A stretch of 64,000 bases of DNA from JAANXG01 sp034520625 (GCA_034520625.1 JAXHNI010000013.1:170933-234932), one strand, 5' to 3'. Positions 1 to 8,863 are shown, numbered from the stretch's first letter. Notes: generated by a model from the letters alone, not told the origin. Program-made: numbers and translations.

Positions 1-1
1 G

Positions 2-400
2 GAGCATCTCCTGCGGATACTTCGCGCGGTCCGCTACCACCAGCCCAGGGCGGTGATTCTCGACCCGCTCAGCGCGCTCAGCCACAGGGTGGCCGACATC
101 AGCAGCAAGGCCATGGTGCTGCGCTTGTTTTCACTGCTGAAGGTCGAGGCCGTCACGACCCTGGTCACCGAGTTGTTGAGCGACGAGAGCGGCGGCAAGA
201 GCGCCTTGAACGTCTCATCGGTCATCGACATGTGGATCAAACTGCGCCGCGACGAGCGCGACGACACGCTGCACCGGATTCTAACGGTGGTCAAGTCACG
301 CGGCATGCACACCGCGGACTACGTGAGCGAGTACACCTTGAGCGAACAGGGCGTGGTGACGCGGGGTCGGCCGGGCCGGCAGACTGACGGGAAGTCATGA
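2..400 (+). CDS. kaiC: KaiC-like ATPase, C-terminal part (5' end outside window)
   Basis: The frame is open from the window edge to a TGA at 398-400, so only the last 132 codons of the gene are present. The visible part matches the end of the second RecA-like domain of KaiC: a Walker B-like strand ending in ILDPLSAL, an SSVIDMWIKL strand, and a hairpin ending in VVKSRGMHTADYVSEYTL, as in the KaiC family. KaiC is a RecA/DnaB-type autokinase and ATPase that pairs with KaiB. The stop overlaps the kaiB start (ATGA), so the two are co-translated. No kaiA is visible, as expected for non-cyanobacterial Kai systems. The Walker A motifs lie outside the window, so catalytic competence cannot be judged. 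Confidence 0.85.
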   Translation, partial: EHLLRILRAVRYHQPRAVILDPLSALSHRVADISSKAMVLRLFSLLKVEAVTTLVTELLSDESGGKSALNVSSVIDMWIKLRRDERDDTLHRILTVVKSRGMHTADYVSEYTLSEQGVVTRGRPGRQTDGKS

Positions 401-678
401 CCAGTATCTGTCTGCGTCTGTATCTCGCCGGCGTAACCGTCACCGCCGAGCGCGCTATCCGGAACTTGCGCCAGATCGCCGCCGAGCTGCAGGAAAAAGG
501 TCACAGCGTGGACGTCGAAGTAATCGACATCCTGGAGCGCCCGCAGCTCGCTGAAGACGAGCGCATACTGGCCACGCCGGTGGTGATCAAGAAGCTGCCG
601 CCGCCGTTGCGGCGCATTGTGGGCGATCTCTCCGAGCATGAAAAGGTGCTGATCGGCCTTGATCTCAAGGGAGGCTGA
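397..678 (+). CDS. kaiB: KaiB-like thioredoxin-fold protein
   Basis: This 93-residue protein has the normal KaiB length. It starts with a beta strand LRLYLAGVT, followed by a helix with RAIRNLRQI, the strand VEVIDILERPQLAEDERI, the cis-proline type turn ATPVVIKKLPPPLRR and the family end GDLSEHEKVLIGLDL. KaiB binds the KaiC ring and changes its phosphorylation state. The start ATG overlaps the kaiC stop (ATGA) and its stop TGA shares one base with the ATG of the next gene (TGATG), so kaiC, kaiB and the two downstream c-di-GMP enzymes form one translationally coupled unit. Confidence 0.92.
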   Translation: MTSICLRLYLAGVTVTAERAIRNLRQIAAELQEKGHSVDVEVIDILERPQLAEDERILATPVVIKKLPPPLRRIVGDLSEHEKVLIGLDLKGG

Positions 679-1871
679 TGGACGCGCCCGCGGAGACAGT
701 TTTCCGCTCCCTGGTGGAGCGGGCCGCGGATGCTCTTCTCCTTCTCGATCCAGAGGGTCGCATTGCCTACGCCAATCCCGCCGCTGAGGATCTGTTCGGT
801 CTTCCTGGTCGTGATCTGGTCGGGGAAAACTTTGGGGGGCTGGCGACTTCCGAACAGACCTCCGAGATTTATATACCCAATCCCCGACGAGGACTGGTCG
901 CGGCCAGCATCCGCCGCGCATCGATAGAGCTGGCCGGCGAGCCCTGCGTGGCGCTATACCTGCGCGACGTCACCGAGCGCGTGCGCGAAGCGGAGCGCCT
1001 GCGTCAGTTCGCGGTGGTATTCGACGCCATCAGCGAAGGAGTGATGATCACTACGCCGGACACCGCGATTGTCGCCGTCAACCGCGCCTTCACGAACATC
1101 ACCGGTTATACGCAGGACGAGGTCCTCGGGCGTACGCCCGAGTTCCTGCGCTCCGAGGCCCATGATGCGGAATTCTACAATGAGATCGGACGCGTCCTGA
1201 AGCGCGAAGGGCAGTGGCATGGCGAGCTGCGCAAGCGCCGCAAGGACGGAGAGATCTACCTGGAATTGCTGAGCATTAACGCCGTTCGCCGCGATGACGG
1301 CGAGCTGATCTATTACGCTTACGTATTCGCGGATGTGACCAGCGTCCACACCCTGCGCCATCGTGCCGAGCACGATCCTCTCACCGAGGTGTTCAACCGC
1401 TATGCCTTCCAGGAGCGGCTGGAAGAGGAGATGCGGCGGGCGAAGCGCTACGGCGGCGCGTTCTCGCTGATCATGTTCGATCTGGACCACTTCAAGGCTG
1501 TCAACGACGGTTACGGGCACGACGTCGGGGACGAGGTGCTGCGGCGTGTTGCAAGCCTGGCCGGCGAAGAGCTTCGCGACGGCGATCTTCTGGCCCGCTG
1601 GGGCGGCGAAGAGTTCATGATCCTGCTGCCGGAGACGGATCCGGAGAGCGCCCGGCTCGTGGCCGAGCGCATCCGGGCGCGGATCGCCCGTACCGATTTG
1701 GAAGGTGCGCCCCGCGTCACAGTCAGCCTTGGCATAGCCGGCTCGATAGCGGGGGAGCCCCACGAGGAACTGATCCGGCGTGTCGACCGCGCTCTGTACC
1801 AAGCCAAGGAGGCGGGACGGAACCGCGGGATCGTGGCCCCGGAGGCCGCCAAGCCGGCACCGGGGGAGTGA
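678..1871 (+). CDS. PAS-PAS-GGDEF diguanylate cyclase
   Basis: The 397-residue protein carries two PAS domains (about 5-105 and 110-225) and a C-terminal GGDEF domain (about 230-390). The GGDEF domain keeps the metal-binding FDLDHFKAVND (267-277), the signature GGEEF (309-313) and an RxxD inhibitory site, RDGD (300-303), so it should make c-di-GMP from two GTP and be product-inhibited. No membrane segment is present, which points to a cytoplasmic sensor. The N-terminal PAS closely resembles the N-terminal PAS of the next gene, suggesting duplication. It starts on the A of the kaiB stop and its own stop overlaps the next start (ATGA). Context suggests that the Kai proteins or the PAS input control its activity; that is inference. 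Confidence 0.9.
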   Translation: MDAPAETVFRSLVERAADALLLLDPEGRIAYANPAAEDLFGLPGRDLVGENFGGLATSEQTSEIYIPNPRRGLVAASIRRASIELAGEPCVALYLRDVTERVREAERLRQFAVVFDAISEGVMITTPDTAIVAVNRAFTNITGYTQDEVLGRTPEFLRSEAHDAEFYNEIGRVLKREGQWHGELRKRRKDGEIYLELLSINAVRRDDGELIYYAYVFADVTSVHTLRHRAEHDPLTEVFNRYAFQERLEEEMRRAKRYGGAFSLIMFDLDHFKAVNDGYGHDVGDEVLRRVASLAGEELRDGDLLARWGGEEFMILLPETDPESARLVAERIRARIARTDLEGAPRVTVSLGIAGSIAGEPHEELIRRVDRALYQAKEAGRNRGIVAPEAAKPAPGE

Positions 1872-4492
1872 TGGATCCAGGCAGCGAAACCTTCCGGGAG
1901 ATGGTCGAGCAGGCCAGCGACACGGTCCTTATGCTCGACGCTGAGGGCGCCGTTGTCTATGCCAATGCCGCCGCCGAGACGCTGTTCGGGCGCCATCCCA
2001 GCGACCTGCTGGGGGAGTCGTTCGGCCACGTTGTGGCGGCCGAGCAGCCCACCGAAATCCAGATCTCCCACCCGCGGCGGGGGGCGGTTACGGCGGACAT
2101 CCGCAGCACCCGGATCTTGCTGGAAGGCAAAGCCCGGGACGTGGTCTACTTGCGCGACGTGACCGAGCGCAAGCTCAACGAGCTGAAGCTGTTCGAAACA
2201 TCGCGGCGGCTGCGCGAGCGCGTCAAGGAGCAGACCTGCATCAGCCGCGTCTTCGAGATTCTCCTCCCGTCCAGCGCCCCGCTGGAAGAGACGCTGCAGG
2301 CCGTCGTGGACGTGCTCCCGCCCGCCTGGGAACACCCCGACGTCGCAGCGGCGAGAATTACGCTCGGGAGCCGGGAGTACGCCAGCGAGGGTTTCCGCGA
2401 GACGCCCTGGCGACAGATCCAGCCGATCGCCGGCGGCAGCATGGGCGAGGGCGTCGTCGAAGTCGGTTATCTCGATGAACGCCCGGAGGCCGATGAAGGA
2501 CCGTTCCTAGCGGAAGAGCGCGAGCTGCTGCGGCTGGTCGCCATCAAGCTCGGCGAGGCACTCGAGCGCCGCCAATCGGAAGCGGCATTGCGCCGGACCA
2601 ACCGCGCGCTGCAGGTACTGAGTGCCGGTAACACGGAGCTGCTTCGTGCCGAGGACGAAGGCGCACTGCTGGCGGCGATCTGCCGGGTATGCGTGGAATC
2701 GGGAGGATACCGGATGGCATGGGTGGGGTACGCCGAGCAGAACGCGGCAAAGACCGTCCGCCCCGCCGCGCAGGCGGGCTTTGAAGACGGATACCTGGAC
2801 AGCATCTCCATCACCTGGGCGGACGAGCCGCGCGGCCGCGGCCCGGCCGGGCGGGCGATCCGGACCGGCATGAGCCAGGTGAGCCGGGACTTCGCCACCG
2901 ACTCGAAGGTCGCGCCATGGCGCGATGAAGCACTCCAGCGCGGCTACCAGTCCGCAATCGCGCTGCCGCTCAAGGACTCGTCGGAAACCTTCGGGGTGCT
3001 GTCGATCTACGCCGCCGAGCCCGACGCTTTTGACAGCGAGGAGATCCGCCTGTTAAACGAGCTCAGCAGCGACCTCGCATTCGGCATCGTCACGTTGCGC
3101 GCCCGCGCCGAGTATGAGTTGGCGAAAGATAGAATCACGCATCTCGCCTATTTCGATGAGCTGACCGCGCTGCCCAATCGCAATCGGTTGATGGAAGCGC
3201 TGGCGCAGGCGGCCGGCAAGCTGGGGGCCGGGCAGCAATGCGCCCTGGTAACCCTGAACGTGGCCCGTTTCGGCGAGATCCAGGCTGGCATTGGGGTTGT
3301 CCAGGCGGACGAGCTGCTGCGGCAGATCGCTGACCGCATTCGCGGCGCCCTGCACGAGAGCGAGCTGCCGGCGCGGGTCGGCGGCGACGAGTTCGCGGTT
3401 CTGTTAAGCGAAGGCGGCGGCGACCGTGCCCGCGAATGCACGCAGCGGATCGAGCAGGCGATGGTACCGCCCTTCCAGCAGGGTGGCATACCCATCAGCG
3501 TGCAGTTGCGCGCCGGCGCGGCCGTGGCCCCGGATCATGGCCTGAGCCCCGAGGTCCTGTTGCTGCGAAGCGCAATAGCCGTGCGCCAGGCCAAGCGTAC
3601 CGGAACGATATTCGAGTTGTACGGAGGCCCAACAGAGTCGGAGACGCGGCACAGGCTCGCGCTCATTACCGAGCTGCGCGCCGCCATCGAGGCCGACCAG
3701 TTCGAGCTCCACTACCAGCCCCAGGTGGATCTGGTCGCCGGCAAGGTGACCGCGGTAGAGGCCCTGGTCCGGTGGCGGCACCCGGTGCGCGGCCTGCTGC
3801 CGCCGGGCGAGTTCATCGGTATCGCGGAGCAGACCGGGCTGATCAATCCGTTGACGTACCTGGTCCTGAACGCAGCCCTGCGTCAGTGCTCCCTGTGGGG
3901 CAAGCAGGGTTTCTACATGCCCGTGGCGATCAATATTTCGGTGAACAACTTCAATGACGTTGATTTTGACACCCATGTCGAGGATATGCTGCGGACATGG
4001 CATGTCAGCCCGAAGCTGCTTCAACTCGAGATCACCGAGTCTGTGCTCATGCAGGAACCAAAGAAGGCGCACGATCTGCTGGTTCGGCTCACCACGAAAG
4101 GAATCAATATATCCATCGATGATTTCGGCACCGGCTTCTCGTCGCTGAGCTACGTCGCCAGCCTGCCCATAGACGCCCTGAAGATCGACCGCTCCTTCGT
4201 GATCAGAATGCTCGAGTCTCCACGGACCCGGGGTGTGGTGGCCGCAACGATCTCGCTGGCGCGCTCCCTGGGCATCCGCGTCGTGGCCGAGGGCGTCGAC
4301 GCGCGGGAGCAGGCCGACGCTCTCATGGAAATGGGCTGTACGGAATTTCAAGGGTTTCTGTTCTCGCCGCCTGTGAACGCCGATGAGTTGAGGCGCTGGG
4401 CCGAGGGCTTCTCCCTGGAGTCGTACGCGGCGACGGTGACCCATGGCCACCATGCCGGGCGGGCGCCCAGCCGGGCAAAAGGAGCAAAGTGA
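1868..4492 (+). CDS. PAS-GAF-GGDEF-EAL protein, likely c-di-GMP phosphodiesterase
   Basis: The 874-residue protein has an N-terminal PAS (about 1-100), a linker with one or two GAF-like folds (about 115-420), a GGDEF domain (about 425-590) and an EAL domain (about 605-855). The EAL domain keeps EAL (631-633), the ISVNNF and ITESVLM strands, DDFGTGFSSL (from 751), LKIDRSF and QGFLFSPP, so hydrolysis of c-di-GMP to pGpG is expected. The GGDEF domain keeps GGDEF (505-509), but its usual metal-binding aspartates are replaced (LNVARF where LDLDHF is expected) and there is no RxxD site, so it probably binds GTP as a regulatory domain rather than acting as a cyclase. With the upstream gene this gives an opposed cyclase/phosphodiesterase pair in one operon. 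Confidence 0.9.
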   Translation: MMDPGSETFREMVEQASDTVLMLDAEGAVVYANAAAETLFGRHPSDLLGESFGHVVAAEQPTEIQISHPRRGAVTADIRSTRILLEGKARDVVYLRDVTERKLNELKLFETSRRLRERVKEQTCISRVFEILLPSSAPLEETLQAVVDVLPPAWEHPDVAAARITLGSREYASEGFRETPWRQIQPIAGGSMGEGVVEVGYLDERPEADEGPFLAEERELLRLVAIKLGEALERRQSEAALRRTNRALQVLSAGNTELLRAEDEGALLAAICRVCVESGGYRMAWVGYAEQNAAKTVRPAAQAGFEDGYLDSISITWADEPRGRGPAGRAIRTGMSQVSRDFATDSKVAPWRDEALQRGYQSAIALPLKDSSETFGVLSIYAAEPDAFDSEEIRLLNELSSDLAFGIVTLRARAEYELAKDRITHLAYFDELTALPNRNRLMEALAQAAGKLGAGQQCALVTLNVARFGEIQAGIGVVQADELLRQIADRIRGALHESELPARVGGDEFAVLLSEGGGDRARECTQRIEQAMVPPFQQGGIPISVQLRAGAAVAPDHGLSPEVLLLRSAIAVRQAKRTGTIFELYGGPTESETRHRLALITELRAAIEADQFELHYQPQVDLVAGKVTAVEALVRWRHPVRGLLPPGEFIGIAEQTGLINPLTYLVLNAALRQCSLWGKQGFYMPVAINISVNNFNDVDFDTHVEDMLRTWHVSPKLLQLEITESVLMQEPKKAHDLLVRLTTKGINISIDDFGTGFSSLSYVASLPIDALKIDRSFVIRMLESPRTRGVVAATISLARSLGIRVVAEGVDAREQADALMEMGCTEFQGFLFSPPVNADELRRWAEGFSLESYAATVTHGHHAGRAPSRAKGAK

Positions 4493-4657
4493 CAATCGAA
4501 AGCAACCTCGTCATGGAACGGAACCTTTCATGCAGTTTTATTGAGGTTGCCGGATCGCCGGGTTCTTGGCCATCATAGTGACCATGTCTGACAAAGTTGT
4601 CGAACTACCGTGGAACTTCGCCGGGATTGAGCCGGCCCCAGGCGGCCGCGGATAGCC

Positions 4658-5002
4658 ATGCACTCCGTCACACCAAGCATGCTGGCTTACGTCGGCGCTG
4701 CACTGGCCGAGATCGCGGGGTGCTTCGCCTTCTGGGCCTGGCTGCGGCTCGACGCCAGCCCGTGGTGGCTGCTGCCCGGTATGCTGAGCCTGGCCCTGTT
4801 CGCGTTCCTGCTCACACTGGTGGACGTCGACTTCGCCGGGCGGGCGTACGCCGCCTACGGCGGCATCTATATTGCGGCCTCGCTGAGCTGGCTGTGGGCC
4901 GTTGAAGGCCGTATGCCGGACCGGTGGGACGTCCTCGGAGCGACTGTCTGCCTGCTCGGCGCGGGAATTATCCTGCTCGGGCCGCGGGAGACTGTGCACT
5001 GA
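4658..5002 (+). CDS. YnfA/UPF0060 family small membrane protein
   Basis: The product is 114 residues with four hydrophobic segments and the family pattern AEIAGCFAFWAWLR, the AYAAYGGIYIAASLSWLWAVEG segment (split here by reading it as AYAAYGGIYIA plus ASLSWLWAVEG) and a final DxLGATVCLLGAGIIL helix. YnfA proteins resemble small multidrug resistance transporters, but their substrate is not settled. A second ATG at 4679 would give 107 residues, nearer the family norm and starting close to the first helix; no clear ribosome binding site separates the two. The gene stands alone between the c-di-GMP operon and a decayed region. No terminator is convincing. Confidence 0.85.
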   Translation: MHSVTPSMLAYVGAALAEIAGCFAFWAWLRLDASPWWLLPGMLSLALFAFLLTLVDVDFAGRAYAAYGGIYIAASLSWLWAVEGRMPDRWDVLGATVCLLGAGIILLGPRETVH

Positions 5003-5023
5003 GCCCGGATCGTTCAGCAGTTC

Positions 5024-5134
5024 GGTGATCCTCGGAGAAAGCAGCTTTGCCCATTCCTTACACATACTCGTTGATACGCCCGATGGCTTGAAGAATATGC
5101 CCGAGGTAGTCAGCCAAGCGCGGCGCATCCGAGT
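5024..5134 (-). pseudogene. hepT 5' fragment, decayed
   Basis: Read on the minus strand this segment encodes NSDAPRLADYLGHILQAIG and then RINEYV, followed by an in-frame stop, then AAFSEDHRT before similarity ends. The same residues open the hepT gene at 28.6 kb, and the DNA of the two copies is nearly identical here. HepT is the toxin of the MNT/HepT pair. Only the first third survives and there is no antitoxin gene next to it, so this is a relic. Confidence 0.7.
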
Positions 5135-5319
5135 TGATGATGTTTCATCCCATATCGCTGTGCAGGATCCTCTGCACCAAGATATACGCAGGAGCACAAG
5201 ACGATGAACATGGCGATATGAACCGTACCTCGCTGTCGGCGAACACTCCGGCACGGAGCACACAAAACAACCAATAAGGCCACCGCGCCCGCGGAAACCG
5301 TCGGATCTAAAAGCGGAAA

Positions 5320-5536
5320 TGGTGGGCCGTGAAGGGCTCGAACCTTCGACCCGCTGATTAAGAGTCACGCTCGCAAACCGACTATAGTTCTTTTTATTCT
5401 ACAACGTACGAGTTGTCATTCCCCCGCTCTCCTTCCCGATTATACCGAGATAAGCCCCTGATTTTTCTACTCACCGGTTCGCAAAGTGGGGGGATGTAGA
5501 CCCATGAAGTACGGAAGCACTCAGGCACCACAGTCC
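5320..5536 (-). repeat. tRNA-Lys 3' half plus tail, copy 1 of a ~220-bp repeat (att-like)
   Basis: On the minus strand the left 48 bases read as the 3' half of a tRNA: the anticodon loop CTCTTAA (anticodon CTT, Lys), the variable region, a T arm GAAGG-TTCGAGC-CCTTC, an acceptor strand and an encoded CCA. The 5' half is missing; in its place is a ~165-bp tail that is also found beside the second copy at 59131-59353. The tRNA part is almost identical between copies, while the tail is diverged. A tRNA 3' half joined to foreign DNA is the usual structure left at one end of an element that integrated into a tRNA gene. No integrase gene is in the window. Confidence 0.6.
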
Positions 5537-5633
5537 ATAACCATGCAGAGGTATGTTGGATCATCCGTGTACCAGGTGAGAATAGGACTACTCCGGCGGA
5601 TCGAAAAAGCAGCGAGCAGGGAGTACGCGCAGG

Positions 5634-5900
5634 ATGGATTCAGGGCCGGCCAGGCAGGCCGAGACAGGGCAGCTCACGTGGCACTGCGAGAGTCGCCGCC
5701 CAGAACGCACGCTGCTTTACCAGCTCGTCGCCGAGCACTATCCCCGATTCCTCGCGCTGTTAGCCGATCAAGGCCGTTCGTTGCCGGAATACGCGCAGCG
5801 CGAGTTCGACGATATCCTCAAGTGCGGCATCCTGGAACACGGCTTCCTGCGGGTCCGATGCCAGGATTGCCACAATTAGCGGCTGGTAGCATTCAGCTGG
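5634..5900 (+). pseudogene. IS91-type transposase zinc-binding domain remnant
   Basis: The frame encodes LYQLVAEHYPRFLALLADQG, a QREFDDILKCGILEHGF helix and RVRCQDC, which match the N-terminal zinc-binding region of IS91-type rolling-circle transposases (CGILxHGFxRVxCxDC). A TAG stop follows at once, and the next codons read RLVAFSW, as expected for the family, before similarity is lost. The catalytic HUH/Tyr part is absent, so this is a fragment. It lies in a decayed stretch beside the tRNA-half repeat. Confidence 0.6.
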
Positions 5901-5949
5901 TCGCTCGTGCGCATCCCTGCGCCCGCGACATTGTGCCGCCCGAGCACAC

Positions 5950-6055
5950 GGCGCCAGGCGCGGAGATGGAGATCGGCCCGCTCGGCGAACGCCGCAAGGT
6001 GCGCGTGCTGGCCGAGCCCGCCTACGATCCTGCGTCGGCGTGGATGCGGTTGTGA
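5950..6055 (+). pseudogene. possible C-terminal fragment of a GcvT-fold (aminomethyltransferase-like) protein
   Basis: The segment encodes EMEIGPLGERRKVRVLAEPA followed by YDPASAWMRL and a stop. The pattern of a strand with G-x-RRxAxV, then EPxYDPxxxRLR at the very C-terminus, is typical of GcvT-fold proteins such as the folate-binding end of dimethylglycine dehydrogenases. Nothing upstream continues it, so if correct it is a tail left by rearrangement. The match is short and was made by eye. Confidence 0.3.
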
Positions 6056-6127
6056 GCACCCTCACTTGCGATTCGACTTGATCTTCGCGCCGGCCGCAGC
6101 CCCGCCCAATCCGGCCACCCGGGCGCT

Positions 6128-8596
6128 TCACTCGGGCAGATACCTTTCCGACCACCGGCCGGCAACCACGCCGAGCGCCGACAGCCTTTGCACCGCATCG
6201 TCATCGAAGCCCAGCCGCTTGAGCACCCGTTCCGTGTGCTCGCCGTATTTCGGCGCCGGATCGGGAATGACAATCGTCCCTTTGGCCGGGCGAACCGCGT
6301 TCGGTGCGACAAGGTCGACCCAACGTCCCATCGCGTGACGATCGTGACGGATGGCCCGATAGGTCGCCCGCTTGATATCGACATCGCCGTCGCTTTCCAA
6401 CTGCAGGGAATCGTCACGGGTCCGGTGCAGGGAGCCCAGCGGCATGATCGCGCTTGATCCATTGTTCAGAAGCAGTGCCCAGTCGGAAACCGGCCGTTGG
6501 CGAAATCTCGTCGCCAGCCGGTCGTGCAGCTCGTCTTCATGACAATCTGCAAGATCCGCGAGGTCTTCGACCCGCGCCAGCGCCTCGTGCCGATCGGTCG
6601 GCGCGGCGAAAAACATCCATCCGTCCGAGGCCTCATAGCAGTGGTAGAACGGTTCCGTTCCCTTGACGGCGCGTCCGGACGGCTCGTCGAACGGCGGACG
6701 ACCCGGATAATCGTACATGAACTGAGCCTGAATGATATTGCCCGCGGCGGCCAGAGACGCTCGGGCAATGTCGCCGCCTCCGGACCGTTGACGCCGGAGC
6801 AGCGCCGCGCCCAGGGCGATGCATGCGCAAAATCCCGTCAAGACGTCGATGGTTCCGAAATGGGCGTGTTCTTCGGGTGTCTCCATGCCGCCACCGAATC
6901 GGAGCATGACGCCTGTTGCCGCCTGGGCGACATCGTCATAGCCGAGGTGATCCGATTTCGGCCCCCGCAACGGCCCGCCGAACGCATCGAGCTGAACCAG
7001 AATCTTGGACGGCCAGCGCAATTTCATTCGTTCGGGCGACAGGCCCAAACCGTCACGTTGTTCGTCTGTGCCGTTCATGGTGATGACATCGGTCTCATCG
7101 ATCAGGCGTTCCAGGATCGCCCGCCCTTCATCGCGCGACAGATCGATCAGAACGCTCTCCTTCCCTCGCTGGGCCTGAAGGCCGAATACGATCGTATTCC
7201 AAGGGTCGACCGTCGGTTCGACCGGCTGAACGTGGGTCACCCGAGCGCCGAAACGCGCGAGGGTCGAGCCGATCGTCGGTCCGGCGATGACATTGGTAAG
7301 ATCGAGTACCTTGAGGCCGCCGAGCCAGGGTCCGCCGTCATCCGATCGGCCGGTTCGGGGCGGTTCAGCAAGGATCGAATCGAGATCGGCGGGGGCACAT
7401 GCGGCTTTCTCGGTCGCGCGCTCGCCGTCCGATGCCAGCCACGCAACATTTCCCACCTGATGCATCGTGCCGCGGTACGGATCTTCAACCCGCAGAATCA
7501 ATCCGGACGCAAGCGCGTGTTCATCGTGCAGCCATTCGGCCGTCGAACGTTGCGCCGTCGCCGGCGCCTTCGCCGCGCCGAACAAGGCCTCCCACTCGTG
7601 CGCCGGCCGTTCGAGGAACGCACGCTTCATGGCGGCCGCGATGCGCTCACGATCGCGGGCGCCGACCGGATAGTTCCTCAGGCTCCACTCGTCGGGCCAG
7701 TCCTCCGTGTTGAGGTAGGCGGAAAAATCGGGCAGGGTCTCGAGAAGGCCGTCCAGTCCCAGTGTCCGAAGTACCCGGCGGGGATGCGACGCAACCGAGC
7801 CGGCGACGACGTAGAAGCCGCGCCCATCGGCACACGTGTAGGTCCGGTAGAACGGGTCGAGAAACTCCGAAAGCTCGTCGAAACTCAGATTCATCGGCAG
7901 CCCTTCGGCAGCGCGCTGGTCGAGCTCGAGCTCGCGCGGCGACTTGTAGCGCTCCGGATAGTCCTCAACCCGTTCGCAGTTGTAGACAAGGCCCTCAAAC
8001 AATGCCGACGCCAGAGGTACTTCGATGTGATCGCCGCCGCACCGGCCGCGCACGCCAAGCGCGAACAGCGCCGACATGGCGCCGAACGACGCGGCGTACG
8101 CCGAAGCAAGGGTCAGCGGCGTGAATGACGGATTCACGCCCATGAGGCGGCGGTTCAACCCCATGTCGGTAAACTGACCGGTACGCGCCGCGATCACGGC
8201 TTCCCATGCGGCAATACCCCTGAGCTCGTCGTCCGTCGACGCGAAGCCGGGAAGCGAAACATAGACCAGTTGGTCGTTGAGGGCGCAGAGATCGCCCGGT
8301 CCAAGACCAAGCCGATCCATAACGCCGGGACGGAAATTCTCGATCAGCACGTCCGCGCGGCGAATCAGGTCGACGGTTCTCTCTCTTTCACGTTCGTCCT
8401 TCAGATCGAGCGTGACGTGCCGTTTGCCGCGCGACAGCATGTCGAATGACGCGTCAGCGAAACGCGGGCCACCGGGCGGATCGACACGAATGACCTCAGC
8501 GCCGAGATCGGCCAGTATCATCCCGACCATGGGTCCCGCGAGATAATGCGCGAAGTCGATGACCCGAATGCCGGAAAGTGCGCGTTGCGTTTCCAT
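6128..8596 (-). CDS. fused two-domain family III (CaiB/BaiF) CoA-transferase, DddD-like candidate
   Basis: The 822-residue protein contains two CaiB/BaiF CoA-transferase modules in tandem. The first begins with GIRVIDFAHYLAGPMVGMIL and a Rossmann-like DLGAEVIRVDPPGG, the second (from about 425) with LKVLDLTNVIAGPTIGSTLA. The catalytic Asp expected in family III is seen in the second module (GYDD, about residue 554), whereas the first has AWEAV at the same place, so only the second half is likely to form the acyl-Asp intermediate. This one-active-half fusion and the length fit DddD, the DMSP CoA-transferase/lyase, but other fused CaiB proteins exist and no DMSP transporter or dddB/dddC gene is next to it. 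I start at the ATG at 8594-8596 because AGGAG lies 7 bases upstream; a TTG six codons earlier would include that site in the coding region. Confidence 0.85.
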   Translation of the reverse strand: METQRALSGIRVIDFAHYLAGPMVGMILADLGAEVIRVDPPGGPRFADASFDMLSRGKRHVTLDLKDERERERTVDLIRRADVLIENFRPGVMDRLGLGPGDLCALNDQLVYVSLPGFASTDDELRGIAAWEAVIAARTGQFTDMGLNRRLMGVNPSFTPLTLASAYAASFGAMSALFALGVRGRCGGDHIEVPLASALFEGLVYNCERVEDYPERYKSPRELELDQRAAEGLPMNLSFDELSEFLDPFYRTYTCADGRGFYVVAGSVASHPRRVLRTLGLDGLLETLPDFSAYLNTEDWPDEWSLRNYPVGARDRERIAAAMKRAFLERPAHEWEALFGAAKAPATAQRSTAEWLHDEHALASGLILRVEDPYRGTMHQVGNVAWLASDGERATEKAACAPADLDSILAEPPRTGRSDDGGPWLGGLKVLDLTNVIAGPTIGSTLARFGARVTHVQPVEPTVDPWNTIVFGLQAQRGKESVLIDLSRDEGRAILERLIDETDVITMNGTDEQRDGLGLSPERMKLRWPSKILVQLDAFGGPLRGPKSDHLGYDDVAQAATGVMLRFGGGMETPEEHAHFGTIDVLTGFCACIALGAALLRRQRSGGGDIARASLAAAGNIIQAQFMYDYPGRPPFDEPSGRAVKGTEPFYHCYEASDGWMFFAAPTDRHEALARVEDLADLADCHEDELHDRLATRFRQRPVSDWALLLNNGSSAIMPLGSLHRTRDDSLQLESDGDVDIKRATYRAIRHDRHAMGRWVDLVAPNAVRPAKGTIVIPDPAPKYGEHTERVLKRLGFDDDAVQRLSALGVVAGRWSERYLPE

Positions 8597-8691
8597 TTTG
8601 AGACTCCTGGCCAACCGACTCAGTCGACGCCGATATATCGGTTCCGGACACGCTTTTGGTTATCATGCCGTTCGCAAGCATAACCGGTACA

Positions 8692-8709
8692 ATTGTTTGC
8701 AATAACAAT
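8692..8709. promoter_or_regulatory. inverted repeat upstream of the CoA-transferase gene
   Basis: The arms ATTGTT and AACAAT are perfect inverted repeats separated by six bases (TGCAAT). They lie about 95 bp upstream of the start codon, in the 267-bp gap between purK and the CoA-transferase gene, and are AT-rich in otherwise GC-rich DNA. This is a plausible operator for a dimeric regulator. The rest of the gap holds nothing I recognise. Confidence 0.3.
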
Positions 8710-8863
8710 GAGCCGGCCAGAACACAGAACCGTCTCCGAGACGTCCACCACTAAAAGGTTCCAAGGCGCCCCTACTACAGCTTCGGTGCACTCAGGGCTC
8801 AAGTATCAGGCATTTGACGCTGTCGCTGCAAAATACCGCGGGGATTGCCGGCTCGCGGGTGCA

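Noticed and set aside
4502..4550. An inverted pair (GCAACCTC / GAGGTTGC) after the EAL gene as a terminator
   Set aside because: The loop is 33 bases, the stem only 8, and no T-run follows.
5320..5367. A functional tRNA-Lys gene (and one at 59131)
   Set aside because: Both lack the D arm and the 5' acceptor strand; only the 3' half is present.
4538..5368. A 276-codon minus-strand frame that includes NQRVEGSSPSRPT
   Set aside because: That peptide is a translated tRNA 3' half; the remainder runs antisense through ynfA-like DNA.
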